Shown here one piece after another: positions 10,468 through 19,973 of a stretch of DNA of 64,000 nt (position 1 is its first letter; each line of letters opens with the position of its first letter). The notes under the pieces were generated by a model that did not search any database, was not told the DNA's origin, and worked only from the letters and a program-made list of their open reading frames with translations. The translations under genes and the position numbers were made by a program. Source of the DNA: Variovorax paradoxus (GTDB lineage Bacteria > Pseudomonadota > Gammaproteobacteria > Burkholderiales > Burkholderiaceae_C); contig NZ_JXQQ01000010.1 in NCBI RefSeq assembly GCF_000834655.1, positions 248,001-312,000 on the forward strand, given 5' to 3'.

Positions 10468-10929
10468 ATGAGCATGCTTGAACTGAAAGTTCCTCCGCCC
10501 GTCGTGGCGCTTCTTCTGGCGCTTCTGATGTGGCTGACGCCAGCTGCCGCAGGCCTTGTGCAGATTCCGTATCCGGCCCGTGTGATCTGCGCCGTCGTCC
10601 TGGCGTGCGTTGGGCAAGGCATCAGCATCGCCGGAATGGTTGCGTTCCGGCGCGCCAGGACGACCGTGAGCCCGATCAGGGCAAGCTCCGCGTCCTCGTT
10701 GGTCATCCGAGGTGTGTACCGGTATACGCGCAACCCCATGTATGTGGGACTCTTGCTAACCCTGTTGGCGTGGGCAGTGTCGTTGGCGAATCCGCTCGCT
10801 GTCTTCTGGATTGTCGTGTACGTGCGCTACATCACCCGGTTCCAAATCATCCCGGAAGAACGCGTGTTGGCGTCTCTTTTCGGGGCAGCGTACGAGGCTT
10901 ACAAAGGCAGGGTACGCAGATGGGTGTGA
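10468..10929 (+). CDS. Isoprenylcysteine carboxyl methyltransferase-like membrane protein
   Basis: A 153-aa membrane protein if started at the ATG at 10468 (MSMLELKVPPP). The frame is open for 27 codons upstream, but those residues are not family-like. It has about four membrane segments and the signature of the ICMT/PEMT superfamily: GVYRYTRNPMYVGLLL, then a C-terminal RFQIIPEERVLASLFGAAYE with the conserved E-E-x2-L and Y. Bacterial members methylate unidentified lipids or small molecules with SAM. It is probably co-transcribed with the flavoprotein gene. Confidence 0.85.
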   Translation: MSMLELKVPPPVVALLLALLMWLTPAAAGLVQIPYPARVICAVVLACVGQGISIAGMVAFRRARTTVSPIRASSASSLVIRGVYRYTRNPMYVGLLLTLLAWAVSLANPLAVFWIVVYVRYITRFQIIPEERVLASLFGAAYEAYKGRVRRWV

Positions 10930-11397
10930 GGCTTGACTGGCCCGCCAGCACGCCACCTTCAGTCGACCGCCTGACTTCCCGCCCGCACGTCCCCGCCACC
11001 GCCGCCAGGCATTCGTGGCCAATGGGTCGAGCCGGAGGCGGTCGGCGATCTGGTGCAAGGTCCAGAACAGCGACTTGGTTTTGATGATCGGACAGGCCTT
11101 GCCGCCGAAATCCTCGGGGGCTCGATTGCGTGTCTCCACCTCTCATCCGCGCCCGGGCACAAGGATGCACATCTTCATCTGTCGGTTCGCGCCGCAAGCG
11201 TAGGCTCACCAGGTCTGGGTTCGCACTCTGTTGGAGTCAGCCGTCGGCGCTCGGCGACCGGTTCACCCGAAAGCGGCCGCCGATGTTGCCTGAGACTCTA
11301 GCCACTGTCTCGGACACGACTGGCAAAGAACAACTGCCTCCCCCTGAGTGAGCCATGACGCGAGATGCGAGACGCGCGATGCGAAGTGCGCCCCGAT
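10930..11397. other. Intergenic region, no gene recognised
   Basis: No open frame here has family similarity that I can support. The right end merges into the parB-downstream repeat, with a tandem-like GACGCGAGATGCGAGACGCG run at about 11356-11375 and palindrome copy 4. Confidence 0.5.
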
Positions 11398-11413
11398 GTT
11401 CGGCATGCCGAAC
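11398..11413. repeat. 16-bp palindrome, copy 4, downstream of parB
   Basis: Fourth perfect copy (18-bp dyad including flanking T/A), 24 bp after the parB stop codon. Its flanks match copy 3, showing that both derive from one duplicated parB end. Confidence 0.85.
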
Positions 11414-11436
11414 ACCGGGAACGCAGGGGCCGACGG

Positions 11437-13554
11437 CTACGCTTCCGCCTCGTGGACGCGCGGCGCCGCCGCGAGTGGCCTCAGCGGCGACGGCAGCCAG
11501 CGCGTGCCCTCCAGCTGGCGCGCGCAATGCGCCGCGGCCTCGGCCTTCTTCATCGCCGCCACGGCCGGAAGGGCGGCGTCGCCGGTCGCCTCGGCCACCG
11601 CCTCCAGCGCCTTCGCCTTGCTGACCTGCCCGAGATAGTTCGCAGCAGTCGGCGTCCACCAGTCCGCCATGTCCAGGCCCAGCGCCTCGGCGATCGCATC
11701 GCTCTGGTCGGCCGTGCGCTCGCGCGGAACCACCGCATCGATGCTGCGGGCGGTGCAATACGCCAGCAGGTCGAGCAGCACCTCGCGCGGCTGCGCAAGC
11801 AGCCAGCGGAACAGGGCCTGCGGATCGCCGGGCAGGCGATCGCCCCAGTCGGCCGCGGCCCGCACGAGCAGTGCGCCGGCCGGGCTGTCCTCGTAGCCCG
11901 TGGCCGACTGCGCGAGGGCGTAGTCGCTGGTCACATGCAGATGGACCTTCACCACATCGTTGCCCCGGCCATACTGGCCGAACACCGTCTCCGCCATCCG
12001 GTGGACGAGCGTCGTGAGCGCCACCTGCGGGTCCTGCATCAGCGCGGCCTGCAACGCCGCAGTGCGATGGGCCGTGAGATCGCGCATCAGCTTCTCGCTG
12101 ATCGCGGAGCGCGTTGTCCCGAGAACCTCGTGCCCTGCGTCGCCCGTCGCGCCGTTCCTCGCGTCGCCGCCCTCCGGGTCGGCGGGGCCGTCCTCCGCCC
12201 GCACCAGCCCCCGGCTCGCCACCACCTCCCCGCGATGGTCGATGCGCAACAGCACCCCGGTGCTCGCCATCTGCTCGGGCGTCCACGCCAGCAGCGCGGC
12301 ATGCGCCGCCGCGAGCCGGTCGTCCAGATCGTCGAGCGCGCTCGAGAGACGCTGCGCCTCGGCCTCGGCCTCAGCTTCGACCTCGACCTCGGCATCGACC
12401 CCGTCCCCGCCGTCCGCCGCGTCGACATTGTCGAGCTGCGCCTCCACCGCCTCGAGCGCTTCGGCCAACCGGTCGCGCTCGGTCTCCATCGCCGCCACGG
12501 CCTGCGCTTCCTCGGGCGTCATCGCGCGCGCTGTCTGCGAAGCCTGCCAATGGTGGCGCAGCGCGAGCCCGTCGCCTTCCGTCACGCAGTCCACCCAGGC
12601 CCAGCCCTCTGCCCGCACCTCCTCGGCCAGCGCCCGCAGCTTTTCCATGGCCAGCACCTGCAGCAGCACCGGATCGTCCAGGTACACGCCCTCGCCCTCG
12701 TCGTCCTCGGCGAAGAGATCGCGCCGCACCGCGCCGCCGCGCGCCTCGTAGGCCGCCAGACCCACGAAGCGCGCGAGCCGGCTGTCGCCCGCGCAGGACT
12801 GCTCGGTGAGCTTGCGCCGCAGCGCCCATGCGCTGCGCTCGTAGACCGGCAGCCCGTCCCAGACCGCCTCCTGCGCGGCGTGGTCCTCCGTCAGCGCCAG
12901 CGCCTGCAACTCGTCCGGCCCGATCTCGTCGGCGCGGTACATCGCAAGAAAGCGCGGTGCGAGCCGCGCGAGACGCAGCCGCCGTTCCACGGTCAGCGGC
13001 GACACCCCGAAACGGCCCGCCACCTGCGCCACCGTGAGCCCGTTGTCGATCAGGGCGCGGAACGCCTCCATCTCGTCGGCCGGATGCATCGCCTCGCGTC
13101 CCGAGTTTTCCGCGAGGGAGACCTCCACCGCGCGCGCATCGGCGAAGCACCGGCACTCCACCGCCTGCGCCGCATCGAGCCGCCCCTCGGCCGCCAGACG
13201 CTGCATCGCACGCAGACGCCGCCCGCCCGCCACCACCGCATAGCGACCGTCCGGCAACGCCACCACCGCGAGCCGCTGCAGCAGGCCCTGCGATTCGATC
13301 AGCGCGGCCAGCTCGGCAATGCCTTCGTCGCGCTGTACCCGGCGCACGTTCGCCTCGCCGAGCACCAGTTGCTCCAGCGGCACCAGCAGGTCGAGCGGCG
13401 CCGTGTCCGCGTCGGCTGTCGCGCGCGCGTCGGCCCCCGCCCGGTCGCCGCCCCGCCCCTTCGCCGAGGCCGCCTTGCGCCGGCGAGCGCCACCCTTGCC
13501 CGCTGCACGGGCCGCGTCATTCGCATGAGTCGTCGTTGTCGCAGTCATTTGCAT
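11437..13554 (-). CDS. ParB/RepB/Spo0J family protein (large, ICE/plasmid type)
   Basis: A 705-aa ParB-like protein. After a basic Ala-rich leader, residues ~50-140 form the ParB N-terminal domain (LLVPLEQLVLGEANVRRV, AVVAGGRRLRAMQRLA, ENSGREAMHPADEMEAF). An HTH follows (LTVAQVAGRFGVSPLTVERRLRLARLAP). The long C-terminal half is acidic, with a run of EVEVEAEAEAEAE, and rich in Ala/Glu helices. Large ParBs of this type occur on ICEs and plasmids beside radC and ardC, where they partition or regulate the element. No ParA is in the window. The palindromes at 5418, 6012, 8353 and 11398 are candidate binding sites. Confidence 0.87.
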   Translation of the reverse strand: MQMTATTTTHANDAARAAGKGGARRRKAASAKGRGGDRAGADARATADADTAPLDLLVPLEQLVLGEANVRRVQRDEGIAELAALIESQGLLQRLAVVALPDGRYAVVAGGRRLRAMQRLAAEGRLDAAQAVECRCFADARAVEVSLAENSGREAMHPADEMEAFRALIDNGLTVAQVAGRFGVSPLTVERRLRLARLAPRFLAMYRADEIGPDELQALALTEDHAAQEAVWDGLPVYERSAWALRRKLTEQSCAGDSRLARFVGLAAYEARGGAVRRDLFAEDDEGEGVYLDDPVLLQVLAMEKLRALAEEVRAEGWAWVDCVTEGDGLALRHHWQASQTARAMTPEEAQAVAAMETERDRLAEALEAVEAQLDNVDAADGGDGVDAEVEVEAEAEAEAQRLSSALDDLDDRLAAAHAALLAWTPEQMASTGVLLRIDHRGEVVASRGLVRAEDGPADPEGGDARNGATGDAGHEVLGTTRSAISEKLMRDLTAHRTAALQAALMQDPQVALTTLVHRMAETVFGQYGRGNDVVKVHLHVTSDYALAQSATGYEDSPAGALLVRAAADWGDRLPGDPQALFRWLLAQPREVLLDLLAYCTARSIDAVVPRERTADQSDAIAEALGLDMADWWTPTAANYLGQVSKAKALEAVAEATGDAALPAVAAMKKAEAAAHCARQLEGTRWLPSPLRPLAAAPRVHEAEA

Positions 13555-14766
13555 TTCCTTTGTCGTGAAGTTGAAGAAAGAAAAAGGACAAAGAGCCCTG
13601 CCGGATTCCTAGATTCGGAGCCCCTCGTGAAAGGGTTCCGGATCGCATCGGCCAAGCATCCGGAGCTGGCCGCCGTCTTCCTGAGTTCTTCGCCCGGTGA
13701 CCGCAGGCGCGCGCGGGGACGGGGGAGCCAGGGGGAAGCCTTCGTAACGCGCACGCGTTATGAACACCCCCTTGCAGGCGCAGCCGGTCCCACGGCGCCG
13801 CGGGCGCACCGTCACCGGAAAAGGCGAAGGACACAGGCAGACGGCAGCCCCGCCACGACGGACCGAGGCGCACCGGAACCGCCGCGCGGCGAGCGCCCTC
13901 ACCTGCCGCAGGCAGGTCCGATCGAGAAGGGAAGTTCAAGGGGCGCAGCCCCGTGCGCCAGGGATGCGCAAGGCGGCCGCAGGCCGTCCCCGCAGGGGAT
14001 GAGCGCGACCGCGCGAACCTGCAGCAGCCCGACACCGGCGACGCCGGTGGGGCGCCCAAGGCATCGGACGGCATCCCCCCCCGCGCACCGGGACCACCCG
14101 CACAGCACCACCGAAAGGCGGCCCTTGACGCCCCGCCCCACCCCGCTCGCCCGACCTTCGCAGCCCCCCTCCGGCCGTGCACGATCCAGGCGCATGGCGA
14201 CGGGATCACTCGACCCAGCCCGCCCCCTGCGCCTCCCGCGTTCACCGTCGCCTGCAATCGCCGCCCACCAAAAGCCTGCCCGGCACCGGCGCCCCGAGCC
14301 CGCCACTCGCGCGAGCCTCGGGCAGCAAGGTCCAACGGCACCCCCGGCTGCACGCCGCAGCGAGACCATGCCTCGCAACGCAAAACGCCGACCCCAAGGA
14401 TCAGGAACCCCCTTCGCCGGATGATCGTCGCCGGCCCTGCTTCGATGATCTCCCCACAGGAGAGGCCGGCATGCCTGTGAAGCCAGCGGCGCCCCGGCGG
14501 CAACAGGTGCCCGCCACCCGTCGCGACGATCCACGTGCGACCGCGTGCTCTCACATGCCCGCCCGCGCGGGGGTGATCGGTCCTTCGCGTCGCCTGATCG
14601 CGCGCCACGACCGAGCCGCCCTTGAGGCGGCTTTTTCACGGGCGTTCCAGCCAGGCGATGGGCCAACGCGCAACAACCGACGCAACGGTTCAACCTCGTC
14701 TGACAGCACGCGCAGTCCAGCGACGCAACATCCCGCTTTTCAACAACTGGTTCGAAGGATGTGGAC
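13555..14766. other. 1.2-kb GC-rich region upstream of parB without a recognisable gene
   Basis: Several long frames are open here on both strands, but their translations are arginine/proline-rich and resemble no family, as expected for unconstrained high-GC DNA. It contains a near-perfect dyad at 13745-13760 and presumably the parB promoter. A role as a leading or replication region is possible but not shown. Confidence 0.5.
13745..13760. promoter_or_regulatory. Dyad TAACGCG-CA-CGCGTTA upstream of parB
   Basis: Two 7-bp arms separated by 2 bp, about 190 bp upstream of the parB start. It could be an operator. Nothing else supports a function. Confidence 0.35.
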
Positions 14767-14952
14767 ATGCGCGCAGCTTCATTCGAAGTGAAGAACATCA
14801 AGACGCCAACGCCTGCGGTCGCGAAAGCGTGGGCCGACCATCTGGGGTGCTCAGTGGCCGAATTGAGAATCGCCATGCGGGCGGTGGGCCCCTCTGTCGA
14901 GCGCGTGCGCGCTTACCTCGGCGCGCTCAGAGGGACGGCTGCAGAACAATGA
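14767..14952 (+). CDS. Small DUF3606-like protein
   Basis: A 61-aa protein. The ATG at 14767 has AAGGA 8 bp upstream; an in-frame GTG lies two codons earlier. The core (AKAWADHLGCSVAELRIAMRAVG, then SVERVRAYLG) fits the DUF3606 pattern of two short helices with a conserved VG and a C-terminal YLG. Such proteins are common in Burkholderiales and their function is unknown. Its 3' end overlaps, antisense, the end of the next small gene. Confidence 0.6.
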   Translation: MRAASFEVKNIKTPTPAVAKAWADHLGCSVAELRIAMRAVGPSVERVRAYLGALRGTAAEQ

Positions 14953-15197
14953 CGGCAGTTCCAGTCGGCCATCCAATCCTGACAACGACTGTCGAGATGC
15001 CTCAGGACATCGTCCTGACTCGCCATCGGGTGCACCGACACAAGTTTGCACTGCAACGTCCTGCGAAGAAGAATTTCCGCGCTGCCGACGAACCCTTCTC
15101 CTGCTGGATCTGTCGAGACGAAGTAAGACAAGAGCCAATCGCCCTTTTCTTTCTGAAAAATCGGTGAGATGTCCACAAGCGGGGCAGCATGGCGCAC
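14913..15197 (-). CDS. Hypothetical small protein
   Basis: A 94-codon frame whose middle (GDWLLSYFVSTDPAGEGFVG, CKLVSVHPMASQDDVLRHLD, CQDWMADWN) has the even composition and hydrophobic periodicity of a real protein, in contrast to the arginine-rich shadow frames around it. No family is recognised. The first ~14 residues are less convincing, and the C-terminal 13 codons overlap the DUF3606-like gene on the other strand. Confidence 0.4.
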   Translation of the reverse strand: MRHAAPLVDISPIFQKEKGDWLLSYFVSTDPAGEGFVGSAEILLRRTLQCKLVSVHPMASQDDVLRHLDSRCQDWMADWNCRHCSAAVPLSAPR

Positions 15198-15502
15198 CGG
15201 GATGCAGGGCGCAGCTTTCCGCGGCGCCAGGGAAAACCAAAGCGCGACGGACGTCTTGGACAGTGCGGGACTTGTTCGAGAAGACAGCCGGCGATGCCAT
15301 CGACTTTGGCGGTACGGTCCGCCGACCCCGTCTTGGCGCAGAACGTTGCAGCGTTCCTTTATGGCAGCCGCCGGTGGTCAGCGGCTACAGTCGGCCAACA
15401 GCGGACCCACGGCAGGTTGCCGCGATCGTCTGCCCAATGTTGCGCTGTGGCAGCCCTCCGAGGCCAGCGACGCAGCGTTGACGTACCTGGTCTAAGCTGA
15501 CA
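15198..15502. other. Intergenic, nothing recognised
   Basis: About 305 bp with no supported gene, repeat or hairpin. Confidence 0.4.
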
Positions 15503-15952
15503 TCAGGCTTTTGCTCGAGGCTTCATGCGGAAGCTGATGCCCATGCGATTGATGGCATTCATGGCGGCAATGGTAAGCGTCAGGTCTACCAAGTCCTTTT
15601 CGCCGAAGGCTTCGAGCGCTGCCTCGTAGGCTTCATCGGACGCATGTGTTTCGCTGACAAGCGTGACCTCCTCGGCCCATGCGAGCGCGGCACGCTCTTG
15701 GGCGGAGAACAGATATTGGGCCTCGTGCCAAACAGGAATAAGGACAATTTTCTCGACCGACATTCCTTCGGCGATAAGGTCCCGCGTGTGGATGTCGATG
15801 CAGTGCGCACAGCCGTTGATTTGCGAGACTCGAAGGAAGACAAGATGGATCAGAGAGGCGGGCAGACCGGTTCCGGTCGAGACAAAATGGTGCAGAGCAC
15901 TGACGGCTTTTGCGCCTTCAGGCGATGCCTGGAACCAAACAGCGCGAGTCAT
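15503..15952 (-). CDS. Carboxymuconolactone decarboxylase / AhpD-like alkylhydroperoxidase family protein
   Basis: A 149-aa AhpD-like protein. The redox pair C48-A-H-C51 with H55 (GCAHCIDIHTRD) is the family signature, preceded by LIHLVFLRVSQ. Such proteins reduce peroxides through the CxxC pair or act as small decarboxylase-fold enzymes. The neighbourhood supports peroxide stress: a decayed ECF41-type sigma factor domain lies 190 bp upstream on the same strand, and an Ohr pseudogene is next. Genes of this family are typical partners of ECF41 sigma factors, which normally transcribe them. Confidence 0.88.
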   Translation of the reverse strand: MTRAVWFQASPEGAKAVSALHHFVSTGTGLPASLIHLVFLRVSQINGCAHCIDIHTRDLIAEGMSVEKIVLIPVWHEAQYLFSAQERAALAWAEEVTLVSETHASDEAYEAALEAFGEKDLVDLTLTIAAMNAINRMGISFRMKPRAKA

Positions 15953-16138
15953 GGTTAACGCTTTCCTTCACGGTGAGGGGTTACGCGGGCCATACATCAC
16001 GGCCCGCTCCCTATAAGACGTTCAAGCCCTTGCAGTTGTGACAGCGCGCACAAGTTTTTTTGTGGCTGCTCGCGCGAGCCGACAGCGTTCGGAAAAGGCA
16101 AGAGGTGAGATGACCCCTGAGGCCATCTGACGTCGTGG

Positions 16139-16408
16139 ATGCATGAGATGCACCAGTTTCTCGGGGTTGCGCTGAAGGCGCACGCGGGCGATTGTCCCGT
16201 CTTGGAACTCGAACATCTGCACGGAATCCAGTGCGTTTCCAACGTAGCGAAGAAGAGCCCATTCGCCGTTCAATCTGGTGAGGTCGAATCGCATGTGGGT
16301 GCCGTGGCGCAGTTGCGAAGCCAAGTACTTCTGAGCGATGCGCCGCCCCGACATGCAGCGGATCTTGCCCCGCGGACGAGTCGCTGCGATCGCGAGCCAA
16401 GTTGTCGC
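16139..16408 (-). pseudogene. Remnant of ECF41 (SigJ-like) sigma factor, C-terminal SnoaL domain
   Basis: About 90 codons on the minus strand read like the SnoaL-like C-terminal extension of ECF41 sigma factors: FDLTRLNGEWALLRYVGNAL, DSVQMFEFQDGTIARVRLQ, RNPEKLVHL. The sigma-2 and sigma-4 regions that should lie upstream (above 16408) are absent or scrambled. ECF41 sigma factors are usually adjacent to carboxymuconolactone decarboxylase, oxidoreductase or epimerase genes, and here the AhpD-like gene follows directly. The intact target beside a dead regulator suggests recent decay. Confidence 0.6.
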
Positions 16409-16629
16409 ACGCCAGACGCGAATGCCGGCTCTGCCAGAGTTCCGTCGAAGGGCCGGCGTGTGCTTGATCGAGCATTTCGCGGTCGAGGCGCTGCGCATCC
16501 AGCATCTCTGAAGCGAGGTAACCCAATCGGGAGAGGTCCCGATCTCCCGGGCACGCGTTCTGAATGTCTTGCACGCAGGCAAAGTGTATGCCCCGCTCTC
16601 CAGTGAGCTTTTTCTCGGTCCCACATCCC

Positions 16630-17134
16630 ATGACAACTTTCGCCTCGCCCTCCGTATCGTTGCTTGACGCCTACGAAGGCCATTCGGTATTGCCCCTCTA
16701 CGAAACTGAAGTCAGCGTGACGGGCGGATCAGTCGGACACGCACGACTGTGAGGGCACGCTGTTTCAGAGGATGGAGAGCTTGATGTCCGCATTCGGCTG
16801 CCCAAATCACTCGGTGGAATCGGTGGTGGGACGAATCCGGAGCAGCTGTTTGCCGCGGGCTACGGAGCCTGCTTTCATGGCGCCTTGGCATTGGTCGCAG
16901 AGAAGCGAAAGCTCATGTTGCCTCCCAATGTATCGATCAAGGTGAAGGTGATATTCGGCCGTGACCCCATCGACGGACTCTTCTTTTTGGAAGCCGACGT
17001 CTCGGTCGCACTACCGGTGCGTCCCGGCTAACGAGGCAGTGCTGCTTCTCGAGGAGACCAAAAAAGTCAGTCCTTATGCAAAGATGACTCAGCATGGCAT
17101 CGCGACAAGCATACGGCTCGCGCTCGACGCCTGA
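16630..17134 (+). pseudogene. Ohr/OsmC family organic hydroperoxide resistance protein, broken
   Basis: The translation follows Ohr from end to end: YETEVSVTGG, an in-frame TGA at about 16750, then SEDGELDVRIRLPKSLGG, GGTNPEQLFAAGYGACFHGA (first redox Cys) and EADVSVALPVRPG. A frameshift at about 17028 then gives EAVLLLEETKKVSPYAKMT and GIATSIRLALDA. The second catalytic Cys, normally C-P-Y, is S-P-Y here. Ohr reduces organic peroxides with two Cys residues, so stop, frameshift and Cys loss together make it inactive. It lies with the AhpD-like gene and ECF41 remnant in a decayed peroxide-defence locus. Confidence 0.8.
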
Positions 17135-17150
17135 GTGAGCGTGACAAAAC

Positions 17151-19973
17151 TCAACCCCGCATCAGGCGTTCGCGCAGGCTGCGCGCTTCGTTCAAGGTCG
17201 AGTTCGCATCGTCCACCGGTGCACGACCGATGCTGGCATCGAGCAATTCCGCAGCCTCCTGCTCGCGCCCCGCGCCTGTCCAGAGCCTGGCCTGGCTGAG
17301 AACTGCGCGTAGCTCCCATGCAACGGCGCCGCGCTGCCTAGCGACTTCGATGGCGCGTTGGTAGGCCTTCGTGGCTTTGGCCGTGTCGCCATGCCTCTCG
17401 TGTCGCAGGCCGGCCGCACGCCGAACCTCGGGCTCGCACCACAGTCCTTCGCCGCGCTCGATGCGCGCGAACAGCGCATCGTCGAGCCAATCGGGGCAGA
17501 AGGTCAGGAGCATCTCCTTGCGCTGAGCGTCGTAGCTGGACAGCTGCGCGGCGACCGCACGAACATGCACGATGGGATCGCGCTCTAGATGAAGCCTGAG
17601 CCCCTGAATGAAATACTCTGCATGGCCAAGCCAGCCCCTGAGTCCCCTTCGCTTTGCTTCATGCAGCATCATCCGACTCCAGCGATCGGCGATCTCGTAT
17701 TCGCCTGCCCACAAGGCGACGGGGCAGGCACCGAAAAGCGCCGCGCACAGTGAGATTGCGTCGCCGACCTCCTCGGCACGTGTGACAGCCTCAGTGGCCA
17801 TCCGAAGGGCTGAAGTCGTCTCGCCCTGAATCCAGAGCGTCCTGCAAAACAATGCCTTGACGGCCACGACGGAGTCCGAACCGATGTTGGCATGCGTGCG
17901 GCCCGCGGCGCGGGACACGGCAATGGCAGCTTCGCTGTGCTGTCGCGAGGTCTCGAAGCGGCCGCAGAAGTGGTTCGTCATTGCGCTCACACGATGCGCG
18001 AGGATCTCGGCGGCAGGATTCATCCACGACTGGACGACCTCCTGCAGCGTCTGCGAATGCCGAAGTGCCGCCAGGTAGTTACCACGGAATATGTGGACTG
18101 TGCAGTGCCCCCATCGGGCCTGCAATTCGAGTGCCGGCACGCCGACAGCCAAAGCGCCAGCCAAGGCACGCTCACTGGCTGCGTCGAACTCTTCATTGGA
18201 CCCACCTGTATGCAGCAGCGCACTCAGAAGCCCAGTATGCAAGCGCGTAGCGGTCTCAAGGTCGGGTGTCGGCTGCTGCTCGATCATCGTGAGCGTGGCA
18301 ATGATGCCGTCGCGGTATTCCTCGACCTCCGACACCTGGTACCACAAGGAGGCCGATGCCACGATGAGCGCCGCGGCGGCGCCGGCATCGTCCAGCTCCG
18401 TGAGGCAGGCCTTCAGCGCGAAGCGCACGTCGTTCAGCCGGTACGCGTAGCGGGCGACCCAGGACTGCTCGGTCAGCGTCGGCAGCTCGCTGGTTGCGGT
18501 CTTCATGAGCCCGAGCATCAGCTGCAGGTGGCGCCGCAGGGCGGATTCGCGCTCGCCGGCCTGCGCGAGCAGCGATGCGGCGTAGCTCCTGGTGGTGTCG
18601 AGCATGCGGTACGGCGCCACCGAGTCGGTGCTGTCGAAGAAGATGAGCGACTTGTTGGCCAGCGAAATCAGCGCGTTGAATGCGAGCTCGCCGTCCATGT
18701 CCGCGCAGAGGCCGACCGCGGAATCGACGTCGAATCGCCCGCGGAACACCGACAGCCGCCGGAACATGCGCAGTTCGTCCTCGTCGAGCAGCGCGACGCT
18801 CCAGTCCAGCGCGGCGGCCAGGGTGCGGTGACGCTCGTGCACCGCACGCTGGCCGATGGCGTACAGGCGCATGTGGTCGTTGAGCAGCAGCGCGAGGTCG
18901 TTCACCGACTGCACGCCCAGCCGCGCCGCCACCAGTTCGATGGCCAGCGGAATGCCGTCGACCTGCTGCGAGATCCTGGCCAGCAGCGCACCGTGCGATT
19001 CCTTGAACGTGCCCGCGCCGGCATCGCGGGCGCGGGCCACCAGCAGCTTCACGGCGGGCCAGTCCATGGCCTCCTCGAGCGTGAGCGGCTCCGCTTCCGG
19101 GAACGCGAGCGCGGGCAGCCGCATGACGAACTCACCGGTCACGCGAACCACCTCGCGGCTGGTCGCGAGCACGCGCAGGCGCGGCAGGGCCGCCAGCAGC
19201 CCGGCGATTGGCTGCGGCAGCACGTCGAGCATGTGCTCGCAGTTGTCGACGAGCAGCAGCACGTCCTGTCCGTGCAGGCATTGCGTGATCGCCTGCAGGG
19301 TGTCGGGCATGTCGGCGGCCACGCCCACCGCGCGCGCGAGCGTGCCGGTCACGTGGTCCTGCGAGATCAGCGGCGCGAGATCGACGAACGCGACCTGCAC
19401 GCCTTGTGCGTGATGGAGGCACTCCGCGGCGCGGATCGCCACGCTGGTCTTGCCGATGCCGCCGGGGCCGGCGAGGGTCACCAGCCGGTGGTCCTCGAGC
19501 AGCGAGAGGACGCGCTCGACCTCCGCGTCGCGGCCGACGAGCTGGATCAGGCGGGCCGGCGGCTTCGTGAAGGGCGAGGCCCGGGCGGCGGGCGGTGCCG
19601 GCAAGGCCGAGGTGTCGAGCGCCTCATACCGCACGCGCCCGTTGAATCGGTAGCCGCGCAGCGGGATGTTGGAGATCCACTCCTTGCATCCTTCGTCCGG
19701 GGCCGGCTCGCCCAGCGCCTTGCGCAGCAGCGACATGTGCACCCGCACGCTGGCTTCCTCGACCAGCACCCCGGCCCATACGGCAGCAAGGAGCTCATCC
19801 TTGCCGAGGCATTCGCCAGCGCGCTTGACCAGCTGCAGCAGCAGGTCGAAGGAACGCCCGCCGAGCTTCACGAGCTGCCCGCCGCGCTCGAGCCTGCGCT
19901 GCGTTTCCCACAGCTTGAAAGGGCCGAAGTACCAGTGCACTTCGGCGGGTGCGAGAGGCGGATGTTCCTGCAT
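17151..19973 (-). CDS. Winged-helix regulator with NTPase domain (OmpR-type DNA binding, STAND-like)
   Basis: A 940-aa regulator. Residues ~15-115 are an OmpR/PhoB-type winged helix (KLGGRSFDLLLQLVKRAGE, ending RGYRFNGRVRYE). An AP-rich linker precedes a P-loop NTPase with Walker A GPGGIGKT at 169-176, Walker B LLLVDNCEH at 239-247 and an ATSREVVRV sensor segment. The C-terminal half is helical, like TPR arms. No receiver domain is present, so a ligand or partner must gate the ATPase. It ends 16 bp from the Ohr pseudogene, convergent with it; similar regulators sit next to oxidoreductase genes. Target unknown. Confidence 0.85.
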   Translation of the reverse strand: MQEHPPLAPAEVHWYFGPFKLWETQRRLERGGQLVKLGGRSFDLLLQLVKRAGECLGKDELLAAVWAGVLVEEASVRVHMSLLRKALGEPAPDEGCKEWISNIPLRGYRFNGRVRYEALDTSALPAPPAARASPFTKPPARLIQLVGRDAEVERVLSLLEDHRLVTLAGPGGIGKTSVAIRAAECLHHAQGVQVAFVDLAPLISQDHVTGTLARAVGVAADMPDTLQAITQCLHGQDVLLLVDNCEHMLDVLPQPIAGLLAALPRLRVLATSREVVRVTGEFVMRLPALAFPEAEPLTLEEAMDWPAVKLLVARARDAGAGTFKESHGALLARISQQVDGIPLAIELVAARLGVQSVNDLALLLNDHMRLYAIGQRAVHERHRTLAAALDWSVALLDEDELRMFRRLSVFRGRFDVDSAVGLCADMDGELAFNALISLANKSLIFFDSTDSVAPYRMLDTTRSYAASLLAQAGERESALRRHLQLMLGLMKTATSELPTLTEQSWVARYAYRLNDVRFALKACLTELDDAGAAAALIVASASLWYQVSEVEEYRDGIIATLTMIEQQPTPDLETATRLHTGLLSALLHTGGSNEEFDAASERALAGALAVGVPALELQARWGHCTVHIFRGNYLAALRHSQTLQEVVQSWMNPAAEILAHRVSAMTNHFCGRFETSRQHSEAAIAVSRAAGRTHANIGSDSVVAVKALFCRTLWIQGETTSALRMATEAVTRAEEVGDAISLCAALFGACPVALWAGEYEIADRWSRMMLHEAKRRGLRGWLGHAEYFIQGLRLHLERDPIVHVRAVAAQLSSYDAQRKEMLLTFCPDWLDDALFARIERGEGLWCEPEVRRAAGLRHERHGDTAKATKAYQRAIEVARQRGAVAWELRAVLSQARLWTGAGREQEAAELLDASIGRAPVDDANSTLNEARSLRERLMRG

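Noticed and set aside
11365..14424. A 1019-codon open frame on the plus strand
   Set aside because: It is antisense to the parB-like gene and continues into high-GC non-coding DNA. The translation is Arg/His-rich and matches no family, whereas the minus-strand ParB motifs are clear.
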